A DNA stretch of 15,885 bases from Nitrogeniibacter sp041600915 (GCA_041600915.1 JBFIJC010000056.1:1-15885); one strand, 5' to 3'. Positions 7,175-14,456 are shown, numbered from the stretch's first letter. Numbers and translations are program-made. Notes: generated by a model not told the origin, from the letters alone.

Positions 7175-8956
7175 ATGACTGCCGCTCCGATTCGCTATTC
7201 CATCCAGCCCGCTGATCTCGCCGCCCATGTGTTTTCAGTGATCTGCGAGATCGCCTCGCCAGCGGCTGAGGGGCAACGGCTGTCCTTGCCGGCCTGGATT
7301 CCCGGCAGCTACATGATTCGTGATTTCGCGCGAAACATTGTCAGCATCTCGGCCGAGTCGGACGGATCGCCGGTCGTACTGGAAAAGCGCGACAAGCACA
7401 CCTGGCAGGCTGCGCCGGTGGCGAGTGGGGCTGTGCTGCGGGTGACTTACACCGTGTATGCGTGGGATTTATCGGTGCGCACCGCCCATCTGGATCAAAC
7501 ACATGGCTTCTTCAACGGCACCAGCGTATTCCTCGCTGTTGAAGGCCAGACCGAACAACCCTGCCTGCTTGAGATTCTTCCGCCGCCCGACGGCGCGATC
7601 GGCAACTGGCGTGTCGCGACGGCCATGCGCGAAGCGATCGGGCTTGACGGCGCGGCGCACCGGCATGGCTTTGGCTGCTATGAAGCCAACAACTACGATG
7701 AGTTGATCGACCATCCGGTTGAGATGGGGGACTTCACTCTGGCGAGCTTTGAGGCCGGTGGTGTGGTGCATGAGATCGTGCTGATTGGACGGCATGATTG
7801 CGATCTGGCGCGGCTGTGCAAGGACTTGGCGCAGGTCTGCCAGTGGCAGATCGATCTGTTCGGTGCGCCGCCGCCCATGTCACGCTACCTGTTTCTGACC
7901 ATGGTGGTGGGCGACGGCTACGGCGGGCTTGAGCACCGGGCGTCGACCGCCTTGCTGACGCGCCGGGATGATTTGCCGTTTCATGGCATGGGTGAGCAGA
8001 CCGAGGGGTATCAGCGCTTTCTCGGCCTGTGCAGCCATGAGTATTTCCATAGCTGGAACGTCAAGCGTATCCGGCCGGCGGCCTTCATCCCCTACGATTT
8101 GTCGCGTGAGAGCCACACGCCCTTGTTGTGGTTGTTCGAGGGCTTCACCTCCTACTACGATGACTTGGCGCTGGTGCGCAGTGGCGTCCTGTCGATGGCG
8201 GACTATCTCAAACTCGTCGGCAAGAGCATCACCCAGGTCCAGCGTGGCGCGGGGCGGCTCAAGCAGAGCGTGGCTGAGTCATCCTTCGACGCCTGGACCA
8301 AGTTCTACCGTCAGGATGAAAACGCAGCTAACGCGATCGTCAGTTATTACAGCAAGGGCGCCTTGATCGCTCTCGTGCTGGATTTGCAGATACGTTCTTA
8401 TCGCGAGGGGGCGAAGAGCCTCGATGATGTGATGCGGGCCTTGTGGCACGCGCACGGCCAGACGAATGTCGGCGTTACGGAGGACCTGGTATTCGCCATG
8501 GTGAAGTCCGTGGGCGGTTCGGCCGCAGCGCGCTGGCTGCGCAAGGCGGTCAGCGCTGCCGAGGACGTGCCGCTCGATCGCTGGCTGAAAAAATTCGGTG
8601 TGAAGATGCAGGTCGAGGTGGCCGAGGCGCCGTCGCTTGGCGCCCGGCTCGGCGCGACCACCGGGCCGGCGGTGCTGTCGGTGGTGCACGAGGGCTCGGC
8701 AGCGCATCGCGCCGGGCTATCTGCGGGTGACACCTTGATTGCCATGGATGATCTGAAGCTCACCGCCGAGACGCTGGCGCCCATGCTGGCGCGGCGTGCA
8801 GTGGGCAGCACGGCGCGGATTCACGCCTTCCGTCGCGATGAGTTGATGTGCTTTGACCTTGTGCTCGATGCCGGTGACAGCACGATCCGGCTCGAAGCGC
8901 TGGCGCGGCCCAGCGCCACCGTCAAGCGATTGCGCCAGGGCTGGTTGGGCAGCTGA
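7175..8956 (+). CDS. Family M61 metallopeptidase with C-terminal PDZ domain
   Basis: Predicted zinc aminopeptidase of the M61 (glycyl aminopeptidase) family, 593 residues. The ATG at 7175 has AGGA 7 nt upstream; the open frame extends further 5' but only through the ftsH terminator, so that extension is rejected. The N-terminal ~160 residues are a beta-rich domain with the family's SLPAWIPGSYMIRDFARN segment. The catalytic domain has GGLEHRAS (Glu253-His254), the zinc motif HEYFH (His288, Glu289, His292) followed by SWNVKRIRP, and the third zinc ligand Glu322 in WLFEGFTSYYDD. A PDZ domain covers roughly residues 480-570 (VLSVVHEGSAAHRAGLSAGD). No signal peptide or membrane helix is evident, so it is probably cytoplasmic. 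It is convergent with the VWA gene, with 6 nt between stop codons. Confidence 0.93.
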   Translation: MTAAPIRYSIQPADLAAHVFSVICEIASPAAEGQRLSLPAWIPGSYMIRDFARNIVSISAESDGSPVVLEKRDKHTWQAAPVASGAVLRVTYTVYAWDLSVRTAHLDQTHGFFNGTSVFLAVEGQTEQPCLLEILPPPDGAIGNWRVATAMREAIGLDGAAHRHGFGCYEANNYDELIDHPVEMGDFTLASFEAGGVVHEIVLIGRHDCDLARLCKDLAQVCQWQIDLFGAPPPMSRYLFLTMVVGDGYGGLEHRASTALLTRRDDLPFHGMGEQTEGYQRFLGLCSHEYFHSWNVKRIRPAAFIPYDLSRESHTPLLWLFEGFTSYYDDLALVRSGVLSMADYLKLVGKSITQVQRGAGRLKQSVAESSFDAWTKFYRQDENAANAIVSYYSKGALIALVLDLQIRSYREGAKSLDDVMRALWHAHGQTNVGVTEDLVFAMVKSVGGSAAARWLRKAVSAAEDVPLDRWLKKFGVKMQVEVAEAPSLGARLGATTGPAVLSVVHEGSAAHRAGLSAGDTLIAMDDLKLTAETLAPMLARRAVGSTARIHAFRRDELMCFDLVLDAGDSTIRLEALARPSATVKRLRQGWLGS

Positions 8957-8962
8957 ACGGGG

Positions 8963-10144
8963 TCAGCGCTTCTTCGATAGGGCGCTGATGGCCCGGCTCA
9001 GTCCGTCCAGTGTGAGCGGATACATGCGCTCTTGCCCGACGATGTCGCGGATGATGCGGATCGACTGGCGGTATTCCCACAGGCGTTCGGGCTCCGGGTT
9101 GAGCCAGGCCGCCGAGGGGTAGGTTTCGAGCAGCCGTCGCAGCCAGTCGGCGCCGGGCTCTTCGTTCAAGTATTCGATGGCGCCGCCGGGCTGGATGATT
9201 TCGTAGGGGCTCATCGTCGCGTCGCCGACGAAAATCAGTTTGTAGTCCGGCCCATAGGTGTGGATCACGTCCATGGTCGGCGTGCGTTCCGCGTGGCGGC
9301 GATGTCCGTCGCGCCAGACGTAGTCGTAGACGCAGTTGTGAAAGTAGAAATACTCCAGATGCTTGAACTCGGTGCGGCTGGCCGAAAAGAGCTCTTCGCA
9401 GACCTTGATGTGGTCGTCCATCGAACCGCCCACGTCGAAGAACATCAGCACTTTGACAGCATTGTGGCGCTCTGGCCGCATGTGCAGATCCAGCCAGCCG
9501 GCGTTGCGGGCCGTGGCTGAGATGGTCTTGTCCAGGTCCAGTTCTTCGACCGCGCCCTCGCGCGCGAAGCGACGCAATCGGCGTAGCGCGACCTTGATGT
9601 TGCGGGTGCCTATCTCGACGCTGTCGTCCAGATTGCGAAACTCGCGCTTCTCCCACACCTTCACTGCGGTGCGGTTGCCGGCGGAGTCGCCCCCGACCCG
9701 AATGCCTTCCGGATGATAGCCGTTGTTGCCAAACGGCGAGGTGCCGCCGGTGCCCACCCATTTGCTGCCGCCCTGGTGGCGCCCCTTTTGCTCTTCAAGA
9801 CGCTTGCGGAACTCGTCCATCAAACTGTCCCAGCCGAGCTTCTCGAGGGCCGCCTTTTCGGCCGCGCTCAGGTGTTTTGTTGCCAGTGCCTTGAGCCAGT
9901 CTTCGGGCAGGTCGACGTTGAGGCCGGGGATTTCGGTCACGCCCGAAAAGTAGCTGCCGAAGGCCTTGTCGAAGCGATCGTAATGGCTTTCGTCCTTCAC
10001 CAGGCAGGTGCGCGAAAAGACGTAGAAATCGTCGATCGAGTGGCCGCACACGCGTTGCTCAAGGCCTTCCAGCAAGCTCAGGAATTCCTTGGTGGAGACG
10101 GGCAGCTTGTGCTGGCGAAGATGGAGAAAAAACGGGATCAACAC
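8963..10144 (-). CDS. CoxE-like VWA domain protein
   Basis: 393-residue soluble protein of the CoxE-like von Willebrand A type that typically pairs with MoxR AAA+ ATPases. The N-terminus (MLIPFFLHLRQHKLPVS, then TKEFLSLLEGL) is characteristic. The start is a GTG with GGAA 7 nt upstream; a TTG one codon later is the alternative, and a nearby ATG at 10173 is out of frame and stops after 11 codons. A charged, probably flexible segment (about 110-160) precedes the VWA domain (about 228-390). The metal-ion site is DVGGS (Asp237, Gly239, Ser241) with a later Asp308 in FVGDATMSPYE, so the first Ser of the usual DxSxS is Gly. It is the last gene of the minus-strand operon, 60 nt after the TIR gene. 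Its substrate cannot be deduced. Confidence 0.9.
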   Translation of the reverse strand: MLIPFFLHLRQHKLPVSTKEFLSLLEGLEQRVCGHSIDDFYVFSRTCLVKDESHYDRFDKAFGSYFSGVTEIPGLNVDLPEDWLKALATKHLSAAEKAALEKLGWDSLMDEFRKRLEEQKGRHQGGSKWVGTGGTSPFGNNGYHPEGIRVGGDSAGNRTAVKVWEKREFRNLDDSVEIGTRNIKVALRRLRRFAREGAVEELDLDKTISATARNAGWLDLHMRPERHNAVKVLMFFDVGGSMDDHIKVCEELFSASRTEFKHLEYFYFHNCVYDYVWRDGHRRHAERTPTMDVIHTYGPDYKLIFVGDATMSPYEIIQPGGAIEYLNEEPGADWLRRLLETYPSAAWLNPEPERLWEYRQSIRIIRDIVGQERMYPLTLDGLSRAISALSKKR

Positions 10145-10204
10145 TGCGTGGTTCCGGCGGTTTGGATGTTCATGATGCCGCGCGCAGCCGCCGCTGTCGA
10201 GCGA

Positions 10205-12193
10205 TCAGGGCGCACGGATTTCGATCAGTTCAAACGTGTCTTTTTCGATCTCGGCATTGCTCGGGGCTTTGGTGGTACGCACCATTTTTACATAGCGCTT
10301 TGCCTCGGGTGCGTACCAGACGTCGAAGTGCACGGTGACCGGCTCGACGTCGCGCATGGCAGAGCCGCCAGTGGCTGAGCGGGTGCTCCAGACTTCGATG
10401 CGAACGGTGTCGAAGCTGCCCGCAGGCACGCGAACCCGCTCGCGATCATCGACTTTTGCGACGGTGTTCCAGTCGCCCCAGCGGCCTTCCAGTGTTGGCG
10501 TGCTGATGCCGCGCCAGCGCCCGGAATTGGTCGGTGGGTCGAATGCGGCCATCCAGGGGCTGAACTCCCAGCCGATGTCGCCCCAGTCGACGAGCGTCGC
10601 CTGCGTACCCGGCGAGCGACGCAGCACGGTGCGGCTGCTTTGGGGCTCGAGGATGCGCATCTTCTCGTACACCGTCGTGCCGTCCACACGATCGGTGGTG
10701 AATTGTAGTGTTCGGGCCGGACTGGTGGCCCATTTGCCGCGCGTGCGGTAAATCCAGGTTTCGCCGACTTGTGGGTGTCCGGATGCGACAGGCGCCGGTT
10801 CGGGTGCTTTCTCTGGCGCAGCGAGGACGCTTTGGCGCGCGCTGCCGCCGGGGCCGATGGCGGTGAGCGTCAGTGTGGCCGGCGCAGACAGGGGCACCGT
10901 GACGCAGTCGCGCGTGGTGTTGCCGAGCGCGCCTGGGCGGGGGCTGAGCGTCAGTTGCGTGCTGTTTTCGACGCGATAGCAGACCTTGGCCGCGCCGGCT
11001 TCGGCGTGGCTGTCGAGGCTGAGAATGCGCGGCGCGGCAGGGGCTGGCCTGGGTGCCGGCGCTGGCGCGGGTGATGGCGTGGCCACGGGCGTCGGCGGCG
11101 CGGGTGTGGGCAGTGGGGCAGAGGGTGGCGCAGCTTCGGCCTCGCCGGATAGTTGCCACTGCAACGGCTCGCCCGCGCCCTGGCTGACGCGCAGCGCGGC
11201 CTGATGGGACCCGGCCTGAGTGGGCGCAAAGGCCATGGTGTAGCTGCAGCCGCCACCTGCGCGCAGTGACTTTCCGCAGGTGTCTACGATGATGCGAAAG
11301 CCGCCGTGGGCGTTGTTGGTGAGTGTGCTTTGGAGTTCGGCCGGAGCCTGGCCGGTGTTACGCAGCCGGAGCTCGAGCGTGGATGTGTCGCCGACAACGG
11401 TTTTATCAAAGCGGCCCGATGGACTCTCGGCAAGCAGGATGGCTGAAGGCGGCGTTACGGGGGCTGCGATCGGTGGCGTTGGCGGTGTCGCTGGTGGTGT
11501 TGCGACAGGTGCCGGCGCGGGGGCGGTGACGGGCGGTGCTTCTCTGTTGAGGCCAAACCAGACGCCGAGCGCGGCCACAATCAGTGCTGCAGGTACGCCC
11601 CAGCGGATGAGCGAGTTGTTTGATCCGGCTTTGCGCGGGGCGGTGTCGGGTGCTTGTTGTGGCTCGACAGCGGGTTCGGTGACGACTGCGGCTGCGGCCG
11701 CCGCTGGCGTGTCGCTTGCCCCGAGTATTTTTTCGAGTGTGCGGATGAGTTCGCCAGAGGTGGCGTCCCACTGCTTGTGGCTCAGTTCGACAGCCTGGCG
11801 ACGCACCAGTGGTTGCAGGTCTTCGGGCAGTGCCTCGAAGGGTGGCATGGGCGCGCGGTCGAGCAATACGGGCACGACGCGGATGTCGCGCGCCAAAGCT
11901 GCGCTGGTCTCAAGGCGGATGAAGTCGTGCGGGTCGTCAAGTCGGCGCCGGCCGTTGGCGTCGGTGGCCGACAGCCACTCGTCGCCAATCAGGACGATCA
12001 GTACACGACAAGAGGCCACCGCGCTTTCGATGGCGGTGACAAAGTCCGTGCCGGGTTCAATACCCTCCACATCCATGAACACCCGGCCTGCGCCAAAGTG
12101 GCCCGCCAGACGGTCATAGAGGCGGCCGGCATAACCGGCCGAGTCGTCCCTGCGATAGCTTATGAAGATGCCATCCACACCTGCAGCCCTCAT
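10205..12193 (-). CDS. Single-pass membrane protein: cytoplasmic TIR domain plus periplasmic Ig-like modules
   Basis: 662 residues. A TIR domain occupies about residues 7-155 (GIFISYRRDDSAGYAGRLYD, VFMDVEGIEPGTDF), including Glu95 in DFIRLETSAAL, the position expected for the catalytic glutamate of NAD-cleaving TIRs. An Ala-rich linker leads to one membrane helix (about 195-214), flanked on the N-side by Lys/Arg, so the TIR is predicted inside and the rest in the periplasm. Outside come a Pro/Ala linker (219-250), an Ig-like ASH/Hydin-style module (251-353, Cys306/Cys316), a second Pro/Ala linker (354-388), a second Ig-like stretch (389-458, Cys405/Cys430), and an unrecognised ~190-residue beta-rich C-terminal domain. 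The ATG at 12193 is used; a GTG at 12178, with GAGG 9 nt before it, is a real alternative. It lies in an operon between a small membrane protein and the VWA gene. Confidence 0.88.
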   Translation of the reverse strand: MRAAGVDGIFISYRRDDSAGYAGRLYDRLAGHFGAGRVFMDVEGIEPGTDFVTAIESAVASCRVLIVLIGDEWLSATDANGRRRLDDPHDFIRLETSAALARDIRVVPVLLDRAPMPPFEALPEDLQPLVRRQAVELSHKQWDATSGELIRTLEKILGASDTPAAAAAAVVTEPAVEPQQAPDTAPRKAGSNNSLIRWGVPAALIVAALGVWFGLNREAPPVTAPAPAPVATPPATPPTPPIAAPVTPPSAILLAESPSGRFDKTVVGDTSTLELRLRNTGQAPAELQSTLTNNAHGGFRIIVDTCGKSLRAGGGCSYTMAFAPTQAGSHQAALRVSQGAGEPLQWQLSGEAEAAPPSAPLPTPAPPTPVATPSPAPAPAPRPAPAAPRILSLDSHAEAGAAKVCYRVENSTQLTLSPRPGALGNTTRDCVTVPLSAPATLTLTAIGPGGSARQSVLAAPEKAPEPAPVASGHPQVGETWIYRTRGKWATSPARTLQFTTDRVDGTTVYEKMRILEPQSSRTVLRRSPGTQATLVDWGDIGWEFSPWMAAFDPPTNSGRWRGISTPTLEGRWGDWNTVAKVDDRERVRVPAGSFDTVRIEVWSTRSATGGSAMRDVEPVTVHFDVWYAPEAKRYVKMVRTTKAPSNAEIEKDTFELIEIRAP

Positions 12194-12242
12194 GCCTTCG
12201 TACTGCAAGCATAGCAGTGCGGTGTCGCAGGTGTGGGGCGGA

Positions 12243-12476
12243 TTAGTCCTTGTTGGCTTCGATGCGGGCGCGCTGGCGCGCCATGTAGGCGCGATGCAGG
12301 CCGGCAATGCAGAACAGGAAGCCGACCAGCGTTACCAGTCCAAGCGTCATGCCGGCGCTACCGGACATGATGAGCGGGGGGGGCGTGGGTTGGCTGGCGA
12401 CGACATAGATACCGAAGCCGAAGACCATGAGGATGGGCATCACGGTGGTGCCAATGGCGAAGAGCAGGACTTTCAT
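12243..12476 (-). CDS. Small two-helix membrane protein, hypothetical
   Basis: 77 residues with two predicted membrane helices (about 2-27, KVLLFAIGTTVMPILMVF onward, and 41-63, TLGLVTLVGFLFCIAG) joined by a Pro-rich turn (SQPTPPPL) and ending in a short basic, charged tail (RAYMARQRARIEANKD). The ATG at 12474-12476 was chosen because residues encoded further upstream are Ser/Arg-rich shadow sequence overlapping moxR. It lies 34 nt after the moxR stop and 49 nt before the TIR start, all on one strand, which supports co-transcription. I do not recognise the family. Its position suggests a membrane partner of the TIR protein, but this is inference. Confidence 0.75.
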   Translation of the reverse strand: MKVLLFAIGTTVMPILMVFGFGIYVVASQPTPPPLIMSGSAGMTLGLVTLVGFLFCIAGLHRAYMARQRARIEANKD

Positions 12477-12510
12477 GCGGTGTCTCTGGGTTGCATTAAA
12501 AAATGGTTGT

Positions 12511-13353
12511 TCAGCGGTTGCGCTTCGCCATGTAGGCGAGGCGCTCGAAGAGGTGGACGTCCTGCTCGTTCTTGAGCAGCGCACCGTGCAGCGGCGGAAG
12601 CACGGTCTTGTCGTCGCGCGAATGCAGCGCTTCGGGCGGAAGGTCTTCGGCCATGAGTAGCTTGAGCCAGTCGATCAGCTCGGAGGTTGAAGGCTTTTTC
12701 TTGAGGCCGGGAATGCTGCGCAGGCCGAAGAAAACCTCCATGGCTTCCTTGAGCAGCGCCGGTTTGATGCCCGGGAAGTGGACGTCGACGATGCGTTGCA
12801 TGGTGTCGGCATCGGGGAACTGGATGTAGTGGAAGAAACAGCGGCGCAAAAAGGCGTCGGGCAGTTCTTTTTCGTTGTTGGAAGTGATGACGACGATCGG
12901 TCGGCGTTTGGCCGCCACGGTCTGGCGTGTTTCGTAGACATGGAATTCCATGCGGTCGAGTTCGCGCAGCAAGTCGTTGGGGAACTCGATGTCGGCCTTG
13001 TCGATCTCGTCGATCAGCACGACGCACGGGGTGTCCTGCTCAAAGGCTTGCCATAGCACGCCCTTGACGATGTAGTTGGCGATGTCCTTGACCTTGTCGT
13101 CACCGAGCTGCGAATCGCGCAGGCGCGATACGGCGTCGTACTCGTACAGGCCGTGCTGCGCCTTGGTGGTGGACTTGATGTGCCATTGCAGCAAGGGCAG
13201 GCCGAGCGCGGCGGCGACTTCTTCGGCCAGCATGGTCTTGCCGGTGCCCGGTTCGCCCTTGATGAGCAGCGGGCGCTGGAGCGTGATTGCTGCATTTACC
13301 GCCAGCTTGAGGTCGTCGGTCGCCACATAGCTGTCACTGCCTTCGAATCGCAT
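12511..13353 (-). CDS. MoxR-family AAA+ ATPase
   Basis: 280-residue ATPase of the MoxR branch, whose members act as chaperone-like remodelling machines, usually with a VWA-domain adaptor. Walker A is GEPGTGKT (33-40), Walker B VVLIDEID (111-118), a sensor-1-like Asn lies in VITSNNEKELP (near 159-160), and an arginine-finger candidate in AFLRRCFF (170-171). The C-terminal lid is present (STSELIDWLKLL). The start ATG has AGGA 6 nt upstream. It is the first gene of the minus-strand operon, under a near-consensus promoter, and its VWA partner is the fourth gene rather than the next. It lacks any membrane helix and is expected to be cytoplasmic. Confidence 0.94.
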   Translation of the reverse strand: MRFEGSDSYVATDDLKLAVNAAITLQRPLLIKGEPGTGKTMLAEEVAAALGLPLLQWHIKSTTKAQHGLYEYDAVSRLRDSQLGDDKVKDIANYIVKGVLWQAFEQDTPCVVLIDEIDKADIEFPNDLLRELDRMEFHVYETRQTVAAKRRPIVVITSNNEKELPDAFLRRCFFHYIQFPDADTMQRIVDVHFPGIKPALLKEAMEVFFGLRSIPGLKKKPSTSELIDWLKLLMAEDLPPEALHSRDDKTVLPPLHGALLKNEQDVHLFERLAYMAKRNR

Positions 13354-13365
13354 GGAATGTCCTGT

Positions 13366-13387
13366 CGCTTCGGGGATCCTCGAAGCG
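13366..13387. repeat. 22-bp near-perfect palindrome at the moxR operon start site
   Basis: Arms CGCTTCG (13366-13372) and CGAAGCG (13381-13387) flank a centre containing GGATCC. The 22-bp sequence equals its own reverse complement except at one symmetric pair (20 of 22 positions). It spans roughly +1 to +19 of the predicted moxR-operon transcript, ending 13 nt before the ATG. It could be a repressor operator or, as RNA, a 5' leader hairpin near the ribosome-binding site. Confidence 0.6.
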
Positions 13388-13390
13388 GTG

Positions 13391-13419
13391 ATTATATGCG
13401 CCGCAGCAGGGCTTGTCAG
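13391..13419 (-). promoter_or_regulatory. Predicted sigma-70 promoter of the moxR-TIR-VWA operon
   Basis: On the minus strand CTGACA (13419-13414) and a perfect TATAAT (13396-13391) are separated by exactly 17 nt, 11 of 12 hexamer positions matching consensus. The expected start is near 13384, giving a leader of about 30 nt to the moxR ATG. It is the strongest promoter visible in the window, and no comparable promoter is seen between the four operon genes. Confidence 0.8.
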
Positions 13420-13514
13420 AATCGAACGACTGTTTGATTTTTCCGTCTTTGAAGACTAAGTTGCTCATGTACGGGTGTTGCAGGGGGCGCCGGTGCATGC
13501 ACAAAAACAATGAC

Positions 13515-13520
13515 AAGGAG
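13515..13520 (+). promoter_or_regulatory. Ribosome-binding site fixing the start of the PEP-CTERM esterase
   Basis: AAGGAG, 7 nt before the ATG at 13528. An in-frame ATG at 13510 would place this Shine-Dalgarno sequence inside the coding region and put TRRLF ahead of the signal peptide, so the downstream ATG is preferred. Confidence 0.85.
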
Positions 13521-13527
13521 ACTCTTC

Positions 13528-14451
13528 ATGAAAGGATTTCGACACCTTGGCGCGGCGCTGATTCTGTCGGCGACTTGCACCATGGCGAACGCAGCATGGT
13601 CGTCGCTGGTGGTGATTGGCGACAGCCTCTCAGATAACGGCAATGTATCGGCACTGACCGGTGGCAGCTTCCCGCCGCCGCCGTATGTGGCCGGCCGTTT
13701 CAGCAATGGTCCGGTCGCGGCCGAATACATGGCCGGCGCGCTGGGCATCGGTCTGCAGAATTTTGCCCACGGCGGCGCGAAGACAGGCACCGACCTGGCC
13801 GGTAACGACAGCTATATCGGTTTGAACGGCACCGGCATGGGTGCCCAGGTAGGCATGTTTGCGGCGAGCCTCGGCGGGGCTGCGGCCGACGCCAATGCCT
13901 TGTACATGGTGTGGGGCGGGCCGAATGACTTTTTTGAGCCGACCATGACGCCGGCGATGTCGGCGGCCAATATCGGCTCGGTCATTTCCGGCCTGTATGG
14001 TTTGGGCGCCCGCAGCTTCTTCGTGCCCAACATGCCGGATCTGGGGCGTACGCCGGAGTTTCTCGGTACCGCCTTGTCCGGGACGATGACCGGGGCGACG
14101 CTGGCGTTCAACGCGCTGCTCGATTCGGAGATCATGAGCCTCGGGCTGAGCCTGCCCGATGCGAGCTTCATTCAGTTCGATACCTTCAACTTCTTTTCGG
14201 AAGCGTTGGCGCGGCCGGGTGATTTTGGCATGAGCAATGTGACCGGCGCGTGTATCGACAGCCTGGCGTGTTTGAGCTCGCCGACGGAACAAATGACCAC
14301 CTTGTTCTGGGACGGCGTGCACCCGACCACGGCAGGACATCAGGTGTTGGCGATGGCCTTCGTCCGGGCGGTACCTGAGCCGTCTACGGCCTGGTTGCTG
14401 TTTGGTGTGCTGGGCATGATGGGCCTGATGCGGCGGCGTCGCAGCGCCTGA
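13528..14451 (+). CDS. Exported SGNH/GDSL esterase-lipase with PEP-CTERM sorting signal
   Basis: 307 residues. A signal peptide (1-22, cleavage after MANA) is followed by an SGNH-hydrolase fold typical of GDSL lipases/esterases: block I GDSLSDNGN with nucleophile Ser33, block II Gly in NFAHGGAKTG (82-83), block III Asn133 in WGGPNDFF, and block V Asp262/His265 in WDGVHPTTAGH, so the catalytic set is complete. The C-terminus is a PEP-CTERM signal: VPEPSTAW (282-289), a hydrophobic segment and a final MRRRRSA, processed by an exosortase in bacteria that make exopolysaccharide. A role in matrix or lipid ester hydrolysis at the envelope is likely, but the substrate is unknown. It is divergent from the moxR operon, with 174 nt between start codons; no convincing promoter of its own is seen. 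A hairpin follows 5 nt after the stop codon. Confidence 0.93.
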   Translation: MKGFRHLGAALILSATCTMANAAWSSLVVIGDSLSDNGNVSALTGGSFPPPPYVAGRFSNGPVAAEYMAGALGIGLQNFAHGGAKTGTDLAGNDSYIGLNGTGMGAQVGMFAASLGGAAADANALYMVWGGPNDFFEPTMTPAMSAANIGSVISGLYGLGARSFFVPNMPDLGRTPEFLGTALSGTMTGATLAFNALLDSEIMSLGLSLPDASFIQFDTFNFFSEALARPGDFGMSNVTGACIDSLACLSSPTEQMTTLFWDGVHPTTAGHQVLAMAFVRAVPEPSTAWLLFGVLGMMGLMRRRRSA

Positions 14452-14456
14452 GTCAG

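Noticed and set aside
11041..11130. Repeat-like, GC-rich sequence resembling a minisatellite
   Set aside because: It is the coding sequence of the Pro/Ala-rich periplasmic linker of the TIR protein; the apparent repeats follow from a PAPAP-type composition and show no fixed unit.
11280..12119. A 279-codon plus-strand open frame opposite the TIR gene
   Set aside because: Low-complexity Ser/Gly/Ala product that mirrors the Pro/Ala linkers of the real minus-strand gene.
12194..12307. A 38-residue N-terminal extension of the TIR protein
   Set aside because: It overlaps the end of the 77-aa gene, is Pro/Thr/Ala-rich with no family similarity, and the TIR domain begins just after the internal ATG.
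13440..13527. Possible sigma-54 promoter (TTGCA near 13480) ahead of the PEP-CTERM gene
   Set aside because: No GG dinucleotide lies at the required 10-nt distance upstream of the GC of TTGCA, so the -24/-12 pattern is not met.
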